Shown here one piece after another: positions 8,431 through 15,586 of a DNA stretch of 64,000 nt. The notes under the pieces were generated by a model. That model made no database searches, was not told the origin of the DNA, and saw only the letters and a program-made list of their open reading frames with translations. The first letter of the stretch is position 1. Every line of letters begins with the position of its first letter. The stretch comes from Cloacibacterium sp046296655 (lineage in GTDB: Bacteria > Bacteroidota > Bacteroidia > Flavobacteriales > Weeksellaceae), in NCBI GenBank assembly GCA_046296655.1, contig JBKBLE010000008.1, positions 16,528 to 80,527 of the forward strand, written 5' to 3'. The position numbers and the translations under genes are program-made.

Positions 8431-8865
8431 TTAAGTGTTGATATAGTTGGTAAGATTTTCGATGACGTCTTTTTGGTGCAGTAAAACTTCGTCTAGTAGG
8501 TCTTTTACAGAAATTAGACCGATGAGTGTTTCATTTTCTACTACAGGCAAATATCTCACATTGAGTTGAGTCATGATTTCCATGCATTTTTCGATGGGGT
8601 CATTTTTTGATAGTTTTGGGAGGTCTGTTCTCATGATTTCTCTTACCGGAAGTTCCTTAGAACTTTTGTTGAGAAGCACAACTTGGCGTGCGTAATTTCT
8701 CTCCGAAAGAATGCCGAGATATCGTGTTCCATCCATTACAATAACAGAGCCTATGTTTTTGTCTGCCATTAATTTTAAAGCTTCGAAAACGGTTTTTTCA
8801 GGTTCGATGATGGCGAGTTCTCTTGATTTTCTATCAAGAATGTGTTTTATGGTTCTCATATTCAT
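8431..8865 (-). CDS. CBS-domain pair protein
   Basis: A 144-residue cytosolic protein made of two CBS modules, at roughly residues 10-65 and 75-135. Such pairs usually bind adenosine nucleotides and sense energy state. Visible features are DKNIGSVIVMDGTRYLGILSE and ITQLNVRYLPVVENETLIG-like repeats of the module. There is no attached enzyme domain, so the partner is unknown. Two possible starts (codons 1 and 3) differ trivially. It has its own terminator upstream of hmgA and is probably monocistronic. Confidence 0.85.
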   Translation of the reverse strand: MNMRTIKHILDRKSRELAIIEPEKTVFEALKLMADKNIGSVIVMDGTRYLGILSERNYARQVVLLNKSSKELPVREIMRTDLPKLSKNDPIEKCMEIMTQLNVRYLPVVENETLIGLISVKDLLDEVLLHQKDVIENLTNYINT

Positions 8866-9016
8866 GTGGTTTTAGTGTGTTTCTAAAATTAATAAAATAT
8901 TTTGAATATGAAATAGTTAGCGAAAAAAATCTAAAATTTTTGAGAAAATATGAATCTGTGCGTACTTAAAATGATGGAAACTTATCTGCTATTGCGATGT
9001 ACATAGCTTGTGTAAT

Positions 9017-9295
9017 TTTTTGTAAAACGCAAAGATGTTTTAATGATTTATTTGCAATTTTAAGTGAGGAAAGTATACAAATCAATTCGTTTTTTAAACG
9101 TAGGCTTAATCCAATTCGCTAGCGAATTTTATCTTTGCTGGCTTAATTTTTTTACTTTAAAGTTTTAAAAACTTTGCGTTTTAAAAGGAGGAACGATTGA
9201 TTTTTATTTAAGTCAAGGAAATTCCGCCAAGATTTCCGCTGCTCATCATCAGGAAAGCGGCATTTGATTTTTCCAGATTTTGCCAAAAATTTTTT
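9017..9295. repeat. 282-bp tandem duplication, left unit (contains mpl 3' fragment)
   Basis: This stretch is nearly identical to 9299-9577, with only about four differences, at a period of 282 bp. The right unit includes the last ~29 codons of mpl. The left unit therefore carries an orphan, minus-strand copy of the mpl C-terminus (9208-9295, ending in the same GNLGGISLT and stop). The remainder is an AACGCAAAG-type intergenic element. Its near identity implies a recent event. Confidence 0.9.
9024..9182 (-). repeat. AACGCAAAG multi-hairpin element E1
   Basis: Ends are AAAACGCAAAG and CTTTGCGTTTT, an 11-bp terminal inverted repeat. The interior, read on the minus strand, has AGCAAAG, then the palindrome ATTCGCTAGCGAAT, then a block ending CTTTCCTCACTT. 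This aligns with elements at 20459, 45117 and 51177. Confidence 0.75.
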
Positions 9296-9298
9296 AAC

Positions 9299-9577
9299 TT
9301 TTTGTAAAACGCAAAGATGTTTTAATGATTTATTTGCAATTTTAAGTGAGGAAAGTATACAAATCAATTCGTTTTTTAAACTTAGGCTTAATCCAATTCG
9401 CTAGCGAATTTTACCTTTGCTGGCTTAATTTTTTTACTTTAAAGTTTTAAAAACTTTGCGTTTTAAAAGGAGGAACGATTGATTTTTATTTAAGTCAAGG
9501 AAATTCCGCCAAGATTTCCGCTGCTCATCATCAGGAAAGCGGCATTTGATTTTTCTAGATTTTGCCAAAAGTTTTTC
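9299..9577. repeat. 282-bp tandem duplication, right unit
   Basis: Partner of 9017-9295. It overlaps the functional 3' end of mpl, whose stop is at 9490-9492. Confidence 0.9.
9306..9464 (-). repeat. AACGCAAAG multi-hairpin element E2
   Basis: Second copy of E1 created by the tandem duplication. It lies 25 nt downstream of the mpl stop codon and may end or protect that transcript. Confidence 0.75.
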
Positions 9578-10824
9578 AAATCATCCGCATTGGTAAAAAC
9601 CTGTAAATTTTCTTTCCCGAAAGATTCTTTAATCAATTCAGGCGAAATGGGAGTCATGTTTTTAATTTTCAAAGCTTCCAAATCATAGAAAACCACAGCT
9701 TCATCGAGTTGGGCTAAAGTATTTTTGTATTGAGGCAAAAACGCTGGATTGAGAGAAGAGTAGGTGTGAAGTTCTAGAACGCCTATTTTCTTCATGGCAG
9801 GAAATTGTTCTGCAAAGGCTTCTACAGATGCTTTTACTTTGCTCGGAGCGTGAGCAAAATCTCTGTACAAGATGATGTCGTCATTTCTTTTTACCTTTTC
9901 TAAACGTTTTGATGCGCCAGAGAAACTCATCATGGCTTCGTAGAAATCCTCGTCTAGAATGCCCAATTGATTACAAATAAGCCTTGCTCCTTCTAAATTC
10001 AGTAAATTGTGCTTTCCGAAAATTTTAAGCGGAATTTGCCCCATTTCTGTCTCTACCGAAGTTTTTCCGTTTTTGGTTTCGTAGTTGGGCGTTTTGTAAG
10101 GCATTTTTCTGAAATAATTCTCCGCTTCGTCTACCAGTTTTACTAAGTTTTCATCTTCTTCATTGTACACTAGAATTCCACCAGAAGTAATATTTTTGAT
10201 GAAATTTCTAAAAGCGTCTATATAATCTTCTTCCGTTTTAAAAACATTGATGTGATCCCAAGAAATCCCAGAAATCAAAGCGATATTCGGATGATAATGC
10301 AAGAATTTCGGGCTAGAATCTATCGGCGAAGAAAGATATTCGTCTCCTTCCAAGATGATAAAATCATTTTCCGAAGAAATTTTAACCATGCAGTCAAAAC
10401 CATCTAACGGTGCTCCAACCATAAAATCTGTGTCGAAATGATGGTATTGCAACGTATGAAGAACCATAGAAGTAATGGTGGTTTTCCCGTGAGAACCTGC
10501 AATCACCACTCTGGTTTTTTCTTTGCTCTGTTCGTATAGAAATTCTGGATAAGAATAGATTTTAATGCCCAATTCTTGAGCTTTTAAGAGTTCTGGATTC
10601 TCTTTTTTGGCGTGCATTCCTAAAATAACTGCATCTAGATTTTCAGAAATTTTCTCAGGAAACCAACCTAAACTTTCAGGAAGAAGTCCGTTTTTTTGCA
10701 ATTGAGAAAGAGAAGGTTCAAAAATAGCATCATCTGAACCTGTGATTTGGTAACCTTTATTTTTGAGAGCTATGGCAAGATTGTGCATCGCAGCACCGCC
10801 AATCGCAATGAAATGAATGTTCAT
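9490..10824 (-). CDS. mpl: UDP-N-acetylmuramate:tripeptide ligase (murein peptide ligase)
   Basis: A 444-residue Mur-ligase family enzyme that joins the recycled tripeptide L-Ala-gamma-D-Glu-meso-DAP to UDP-MurNAc in peptidoglycan recycling. The N-terminal Rossmann domain begins MNIHFIAIGGAAMHNLA. The ATP loop is AGSHGKTTITSM (residues ~109-120). The central domain has GDEYLSSP and the SGISWDHINVF segment. The C-terminal domain ends GNLGGISLT. MurC would be a rival assignment, but the ILGMHAKKENPELLKA and LHTYSSLNPAFLPQYK segments are typical of Mpl. Its last codons are duplicated downstream (9208-9295). Confidence 0.9.
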   Translation of the reverse strand: MNIHFIAIGGAAMHNLAIALKNKGYQITGSDDAIFEPSLSQLQKNGLLPESLGWFPEKISENLDAVILGMHAKKENPELLKAQELGIKIYSYPEFLYEQSKEKTRVVIAGSHGKTTITSMVLHTLQYHHFDTDFMVGAPLDGFDCMVKISSENDFIILEGDEYLSSPIDSSPKFLHYHPNIALISGISWDHINVFKTEEDYIDAFRNFIKNITSGGILVYNEEDENLVKLVDEAENYFRKMPYKTPNYETKNGKTSVETEMGQIPLKIFGKHNLLNLEGARLICNQLGILDEDFYEAMMSFSGASKRLEKVKRNDDIILYRDFAHAPSKVKASVEAFAEQFPAMKKIGVLELHTYSSLNPAFLPQYKNTLAQLDEAVVFYDLEALKIKNMTPISPELIKESFGKENLQVFTNADDLKNFWQNLEKSNAAFLMMSSGNLGGISLT

Positions 10825-10839
10825 GTTTTAATTAAAATT

Positions 10840-10884
10840 AAAAAGAGCCAAGTAAAAAGAGCCAAGTAAAAAGAGCCAAGTAAA
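10840..10884. repeat. 14-bp tandem repeat, three copies
   Basis: AAAAAGAGCCAAGT is repeated three times between mpl and the acyltransferase gene. Its role is unknown; copy number may vary between strains. Confidence 0.8.
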
Positions 10885-10900
10885 ATTTAATAAAATAAGT

Positions 10901-11704
10901 TTACTCGTCTTTTTTCTCTTGTTTTTTGCGCTCCTGATATTCTTTGTCGTAATCGTGAAGCACATTATACTCAGGTGTTTGCTCAATGGCGTGCATAATT
11001 TTGTTAAGAATATCTTCCGCTTTTTCGTTGTCGTAATCTATTTCTAATGGAGCTTTAAATTGCATGGTAGGTTCTACACCTGTCACTTTTACTCTCAATC
11101 CTTTTTTGTCAAATGCTCTTCGGAATCCATTGATTTTGATAGGAATAACGATACAACGCTGCTGCTGAACGAGTTTAGCTGTTCCTTTTCTACCTTGTGC
11201 AAAAGCAGAAGTAGTACCTTGCGGAAAAGAAATCACCCAACCATTATCTAGCGCTTTCAGAATATTTTCTACTTCTCTTAAATCTACCATTCTGTTCACA
11301 TTTTTTCCGTCGGCGCGCCAAGTTCTTTTTACGGTAATTGCTCCAGCCAATTTAAAAATTCTTGCTAAAATCCCTTTATTCATGGTTTCTTCTGCGGCTA
11401 CGTAGTAAAAATCTACTTTTGGATTGAGCAGGTAAATAGGATTTTTGATGGTGTTCATATATCCATTATTCACGGCACAGAAAACGTGGTACATTGCTGC
11501 TACATCAGCAAAATACGTTTGGTGATTGGATACGAACAATACATTGGTTTTCGGGAGGTTTACCAAATGCTCGGTTCCTGTAATTTTCAGTTTGTTGAAC
11601 CCATTAAATCTTCTATAGGAAATAATTCCCAAGATGAAGATGATAAATCTCTTTAAAAAGTAAATATTCCCGAAAGAATCTGTAAAAATGCTTTTCTTCG
11701 CCAT
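10901..11704 (-). CDS. 1-acyl-sn-glycerol-3-phosphate acyltransferase family protein
   Basis: A 267-residue PlsC-like protein of the inner membrane that would transfer an acyl chain to lysophosphatidate or a related lipid. A hydrophobic segment (residues ~20-29) precedes the acyltransferase domain. The active-site block reads SNHQTYFADVA, which spaces His61 and Asp67 one residue wider than the usual HX4D. Block III reads SFPQGTTSA, where FPEGTRS is usual. These departures are compatible with the fold but suggest a side branch of the family, so the acceptor is uncertain. It is probably co-transcribed with mpl, 76 nt downstream. Confidence 0.8.
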   Translation of the reverse strand: MAKKSIFTDSFGNIYFLKRFIIFILGIISYRRFNGFNKLKITGTEHLVNLPKTNVLFVSNHQTYFADVAAMYHVFCAVNNGYMNTIKNPIYLLNPKVDFYYVAAEETMNKGILARIFKLAGAITVKRTWRADGKNVNRMVDLREVENILKALDNGWVISFPQGTTSAFAQGRKGTAKLVQQQRCIVIPIKINGFRRAFDKKGLRVKVTGVEPTMQFKAPLEIDYDNEKAEDILNKIMHAIEQTPEYNVLHDYDKEYQERKKQEKKDE

Positions 11705-11941
11705 TTTTCAAGTAGCTATTAAGCTCGATTTTTATTAAACACAAATGAATTTTCTGCGCTATTAATTTTTAACCGAAAAAGTGACAAAAGCTATATTTGT
11801 TTTAAAGTTTCCTAAAATGAAAAAGATTAAACAATACTTTTTCTTCTTTTGAAAGACTTATTTTCAAGCTTTTCTTTTGTGGCTTTTGTGGTTTAAAAAT
11901 TTTTTGATAATGAATTAAACATCAAAATGCAGATTGCAAAT

Positions 11942-12571
11942 TTAAACATTTTTTAGCAACTCGTTCAATTCACTCAAAATCATAGAAGTGGCGCCCCAAA
12001 TTTTGTGGTTTTGGAAATCAAAATAAGGAACTTTATATCCATTGGTTCGTGGCAATCCCATGGTTAAAGGTGGTTTTGGCAAATCTCGAATCACCGAAAG
12101 TGGAACTTCTAAAATTTCCTGCACTTCGGTTTGTTGGTGATTAAAATCTGGCCAAGATTCGGTGTAAGACAGAAAAGCATACACGAAAAAATTACTTGGC
12201 GGAATATAAATAGGAGAGAGTTCTCTCACGATTTTGATTTGTGAAGTGGTAACGCCTATTTCTTCCCAAGTTTCACGGATGGCGGTTTCTGCAAAGTCTG
12301 CATCGGTGTCATCTTTTTTACCACCAGGAAGCGAAATCTGCCCAGAATGTCTGTCGTTCTCATTGTGCGTTCTGTGGATGAGCGGAAAGTGCCATTCTCC
12401 GTTTTTGGGATAGAGTAAAATATTGACGGCGGCGTATTTAGGATTTTTGGCCAAAATTTCTTCTTGCGTGAGCAGAGAACGATAAGGTGGCGCATAATCT
12501 TTTTGCGCATCAAAACCGCCCAACTCTGCGTCTTGCAACTGCTGTAATAGTATTTCTAAAGAATTTTGCAT
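11942..12571 (-). CDS. NUDIX hydrolase, CoA pyrophosphatase type
   Basis: A 209-residue NUDIX protein. The UPF0035-type signature HSGQISLPGGKKDD precedes the box, whose core reads AIRETWEEIGV and supplies the metal-binding Glu residues. This combination is that of CoA/acyl-CoA diphosphatases (NudL-like), which split CoA to 3',5'-ADP and phosphopantetheine. No signal peptide. It lies alone: 237 nt without a recognisable gene separate it from the acyltransferase gene. CoA as substrate is inferred from the signature. Confidence 0.88.
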   Translation of the reverse strand: MQNSLEILLQQLQDAELGGFDAQKDYAPPYRSLLTQEEILAKNPKYAAVNILLYPKNGEWHFPLIHRTHNENDRHSGQISLPGGKKDDTDADFAETAIRETWEEIGVTTSQIKIVRELSPIYIPPSNFFVYAFLSYTESWPDFNHQQTEVQEILEVPLSVIRDLPKPPLTMGLPRTNGYKVPYFDFQNHKIWGATSMILSELNELLKNV

Positions 12572-12654
12572 TGCTCAAAAATAGGGAATTTTTAGCAGAG
12601 CTTGTTTTAAAGGATTGTTAAATGTTGATAAGATTTTCCCGAATCAAGTTAGGG

Positions 12655-12780
12655 TCTGAGTTGAGTTTCCTTTTACATTTGTTCGTGGTTTGTTCGTGAT
12701 TTAGGGTACTTTTCCGAGGCTGATTCGAAGGAAACACGAAGAAACCACGAACAAACCCCAAACTTGACTGCTCTTTTACC
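12655..12780. repeat. Large inverted repeat built from 11-bp units, copy 1
   Basis: TTTGTTCGTGGTTTGTTCGTG (12678-12698, shown as two 11-mers TTTGTTCGTGG and TTTGTTCGTG) pairs with 12735-12755 with one mismatch in 21. Inside each arm the period is 11 bp. The loop holds GGGTACTTTTCCGAGGCTG. A related structure with the same core (GTAC, TTTTCCGA, GCTGATTCGA) lies at 47309-47421. Confidence 0.8.
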
Positions 12781-12807
12781 CGAAATTGAGTAGAAGTTAT
12801 TTCATAG

Positions 12808-12832
12808 AAAAACCTCTGCTTTCGCAGAAGTT
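12808..12832 (-). terminator. Terminator of the restriction-modification operon
   Basis: On the minus strand AACTTCTGC, a GAAA tetraloop, GCAGAGGTT and a T run. Confidence 0.7.
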
Positions 12833-12866
12833 TTGGTTTTTTATGGAGTTAAGATGTTTAATCTAT

Positions 12867-13943
12867 TTATATAAATCTTATTTGTAAGTTTAATTTGAAA
12901 TATAACTTTTCATTTTCTTTGTAAATACTTCCGAAATCGTGTCTTGAACTACTTGCAGTTTCGAATTTTGTATTTGAATAAAGATAATCTTCAAACTCAT
13001 TTCGGTTGTAAATATGATAACATAAAACTTCTCCATCTTCTTTTACGACCAAATATCCGCCAGTAGCATCAAGTTGACCAGTCCAAATCTTTGATGGCAT
13101 CATTCCAAGTGCAATATCTGTTATAAATCGTTTGAATTTATATGTATAAAAAGGATGATTGTTCTCTAAATCAAAGTTCAAAGGATTTATTTCAGTTACA
13201 TAATTTATCAGGTCGATACTTTTTGAATGACCTGTTGTAAAAAATATTTTAAGTATTTCTGAAACAATATTTGGTAATGCTGAATCAATTAAAATCAAAT
13301 TATTTCCAAAAATTGAGCTTTCTGTTTTAATAAAATTCAAAGAACCGCCCAACGAATAAATTTGCTCAATTCTATCTTTGATTTTACTTCTTGAATCGAT
13401 TGAATTTATAGAGATAATTTGTTCATCTGATAGATTTATATTTTCAATTTCATAAATAAAATTTGTAGTTTTTCCAGCGTTCAATAGAGTAGAAGCTCCA
13501 CCCAATTGAGATTTAATGCTAAATCCTAATTCGGGATTTGTTCCTGTTCTTTGGTCATGAATGACTATTTTAATGTCGCTTTTTACAGATGATTTAGCTT
13601 TAATGGATTGACTTTGATAAGAATTGATAAATGTTTCAATTTCTGGAATTGAAAAGGTTGCATTAGTTTTCTCCTTTATTTTTTGTAAAAGAATACTTGC
13701 ATTTTCTTGAAATTTAGTTATTGCAATTCTAAATTCATCTTCGTAATTTTTGATTAAAACAATATCATCTTCGTAAGAAAACTCAAAAGTGCCGTTAGAT
13801 TCATCTCTAAGAACTTTTATAATTGGAAATATTAGAGACTCTATTTTATTCAAATCACTATCTCCAGCGAATAATTGTTTGTCGGCAATAATTTTAAGAA
13901 GTGCATAAACTTCGCTCCATTCTCCTTTATTTCCTGTTATCAT
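12867..13943 (-). CDS. HpaII family type II restriction endonuclease
   Basis: A 358-residue protein beginning MITGNKGEWSEVYALLKIIA, which resembles the amino end of HpaII-type endonucleases, whose length is also about 360 residues. Family members cut C^CGG. The gene overlaps the upstream cytosine methyltransferase by 4 bp (ATGA), a normal arrangement for a type II pair in which the methyltransferase is made first. I cannot point to catalytic residues with confidence. Codon use is more AT-rich than the flanking housekeeping genes, in keeping with transfer. A mutation would be tolerated only if methylation persists. Confidence 0.82.
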   Translation of the reverse strand: MITGNKGEWSEVYALLKIIADKQLFAGDSDLNKIESLIFPIIKVLRDESNGTFEFSYEDDIVLIKNYEDEFRIAITKFQENASILLQKIKEKTNATFSIPEIETFINSYQSQSIKAKSSVKSDIKIVIHDQRTGTNPELGFSIKSQLGGASTLLNAGKTTNFIYEIENINLSDEQIISINSIDSRSKIKDRIEQIYSLGGSLNFIKTESSIFGNNLILIDSALPNIVSEILKIFFTTGHSKSIDLINYVTEINPLNFDLENNHPFYTYKFKRFITDIALGMMPSKIWTGQLDATGGYLVVKEDGEVLCYHIYNRNEFEDYLYSNTKFETASSSRHDFGSIYKENEKLYFKLNLQIRFI

Positions 13944-15199
13944 TTAGTTTTCAGTATTAGTTTTAAAATTTCATTTGCAGTTGCTTGAATAGCAGGTACG
14001 GCAACGGAGTTGCCAAACTGCTTATAAGCAGATGCGTCAGCAACGGGAATGACAAAATTATCTGGAAATCCTTGTAGTCTTGCCCATTCTCTTGGAGTCA
14101 TTTTTCGGATTCCTTCACGATTTACTTCTCCTTTTATTTTCGTTGTTGGAGTGAAATCTGTAATTCTGTGATCTAAAACTAAATTTCTTTCACGTCCCAT
14201 TCCTCCACAAACTACAGCATTTGCTATTTGATTATCTTTAATAATCTCGTAACCAAAACCATTTCCTTTGTTTTCGTGTCTTGCTTTATGATTGACAAGT
14301 GTTTGAAGATATTGAGTTGAAAGATAATATTTAGTATCAACTACATTTTCTTCTTTAACGTCTGCAAAAGTTGAGTTTTGATTAGTTGGTTTTGGATAAT
14401 TGAATTTATCAATATTTAAACTTGGGTGAAAACCAACAATGTAAATACGTTCTCTATTTTGTGGAACACCAAAATCTTTAGCATTCACAATCTGAGGTTC
14501 AGGAACAAAATAACCTAAGTCATTACGTAAAACATTTAAAATTGTTTCTAAAGTTTTTCCTTTGTCGTGACTTCTTAAACCTTTTACGTTTTCTAAAAAG
14601 AATGCTTTTGGTTGTTTACGTTTGATAATTTCAGCAACATCGAAAAATAATGTTCCTCTTGTATCTTCAAATCCTCCACGTTTTCCTGCGATTGAAAATG
14701 CTTGACAAGGAAAACCTGCACAAAGTACATCAAATCCGTCTGGAATATATTGTTTAGTTTCTTCTTTTGTAATATCACCAAACGGAGTTTCTCCAAAATT
14801 TGCACGATATGTTTTTTGCGCTTGTTTATCCCATTCGCTTGTAAAAACACATTTTCCACCAAGATTTTGTAATGCCAAACGGAAACCACCAATTCCAGCA
14901 AACAAATCTATAAACTTGAATTTTGGATTTTCAATTGGCAGAAATGGAACATCTTCATTACTGAAAAGTTCTAATTGAAAATTACTTTTACTTAAATAAT
15001 TAGTATAATCTTCTGAAACGTAGTTTTTAAGTATTTCTTTAGTGTATTCAATTGCATCACTTTTATAAAATTGTGACACTCCGTTTTTATTGTTATGAAG
15101 ATAATGGGTTATCACAGCATCTTTTACATCAAAGTCAACGATAGGATTTTTTTTATCGTTTCTAATTTTCTCAAGTGATATTTTTTCCAAAACTTTCAT
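13940..15199 (-). CDS. DNA (cytosine-5-)-methyltransferase
   Basis: A 419-residue C5 methyltransferase, the protective half of the pair. Motif I is FIDLFAGIGGFRLAL (residues ~96-110, S-adenosylmethionine site). Motif IV is AGFPCQAFSIAG with catalytic Cys165. Motif VI is ENVKGL and motif VIII is QNRERIYIVGF. Motif IX is TPREWARLQGFP and motif X is QFGNSVAVPAI. About 90 extra residues precede motif I. This gene lies first on the minus strand and overlaps the endonuclease start. By association with an HpaII-like enzyme it should methylate CCGG; the target recognition region itself cannot be decoded here. Confidence 0.93.
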   Translation of the reverse strand: MKVLEKISLEKIRNDKKNPIVDFDVKDAVITHYLHNNKNGVSQFYKSDAIEYTKEILKNYVSEDYTNYLSKSNFQLELFSNEDVPFLPIENPKFKFIDLFAGIGGFRLALQNLGGKCVFTSEWDKQAQKTYRANFGETPFGDITKEETKQYIPDGFDVLCAGFPCQAFSIAGKRGGFEDTRGTLFFDVAEIIKRKQPKAFFLENVKGLRSHDKGKTLETILNVLRNDLGYFVPEPQIVNAKDFGVPQNRERIYIVGFHPSLNIDKFNYPKPTNQNSTFADVKEENVVDTKYYLSTQYLQTLVNHKARHENKGNGFGYEIIKDNQIANAVVCGGMGRERNLVLDHRITDFTPTTKIKGEVNREGIRKMTPREWARLQGFPDNFVIPVADASAYKQFGNSVAVPAIQATANEILKLILKTK

Positions 15200-15398
15200 T
15201 AATTCAATTTCTAAATAATTGATTGCAATTTACAAAAAATATCTTTTGATTTTAAAATTGAGATTTATAAGCCGTGTTTATAAGTTTTTGTATAATAAAA
15301 CATAATTAGGAAAAGTTTAGTTGTAAAATTTTAGGGTCTTTTTTAAAAATATAACAATCTGTTTTGGTCTATGCTAAAAATCATTTAAATCATTTAAA

Positions 15399-15446
15399 AC
15401 ACCCCGTCTTTAACAAGTTAAAGACACCCCTCTAAAAGAGGGGAAC
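15399..15446. repeat. GAGGGGTG palindromic repeat, copy 2
   Basis: Inverse orientation of 332-383: ACACCCCGTC, inner palindrome TCTTTAACAAGTTAAAGA, then ACCCCTCTAAAAGAGGGG and AAC. Outer blocks match copy 1, while the inner hairpin has a different sequence. Confidence 0.65.
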
Positions 15447-15482
15447 CTGCGTATGTTTTAATGGTGAACAGTTTATAAACAA

Positions 15483-15512
15483 AAAAATCGCTGCATTGCT
15501 GCAACGATTTTA
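15483..15512 (-). terminator. Probable terminator after rng
   Basis: AAAATCG-CTGCATTGCTGCAA-CGATTTT hairpin with flanking A/T runs. A similar hairpin lies at 45651-45682 next to mtaB. Confidence 0.5.
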
Positions 15513-15586
15513 TAATTTTTTAGAAATTTTCTTCCTCTCTAACTCTCCTCAAGGAGAGCACCGAAAATTTCATTTGTTATTACTCA

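Larger units (their letters stand above)
15200..15586. other. Gene-free stretch upstream of the methyltransferase
   Basis: 387 nt without a credible frame. It holds a GAGGGGTG palindrome (15399-15446) and a terminator-like hairpin (15483-15512). The part next to the methyltransferase start is very AT-rich; I find no full TAnnTTTG box there. Confidence 0.6.

Noticed and set aside
9152..9367. 71-codon frame within the tandem duplication
   Set aside because: It spans the junction of the duplicated units and mixes an mpl tail in the wrong frame with repeat sequence.
10840..10884. Three 14-bp direct repeats as a possible CRISPR fragment
   Set aside because: Repeats are contiguous with no spacers, and no cas gene is present in the window.
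11792..11799. TATATTTG box on the plus strand in the gap after the NUDIX gene
   Set aside because: No TTG at the right distance and only an 11-codon frame follows; probably chance in AT-rich sequence.
14593..14901. 102-codon frame within the methyltransferase
   Set aside because: Same strand, other frame, inside motifs I-VI of the methyltransferase; a shadow.
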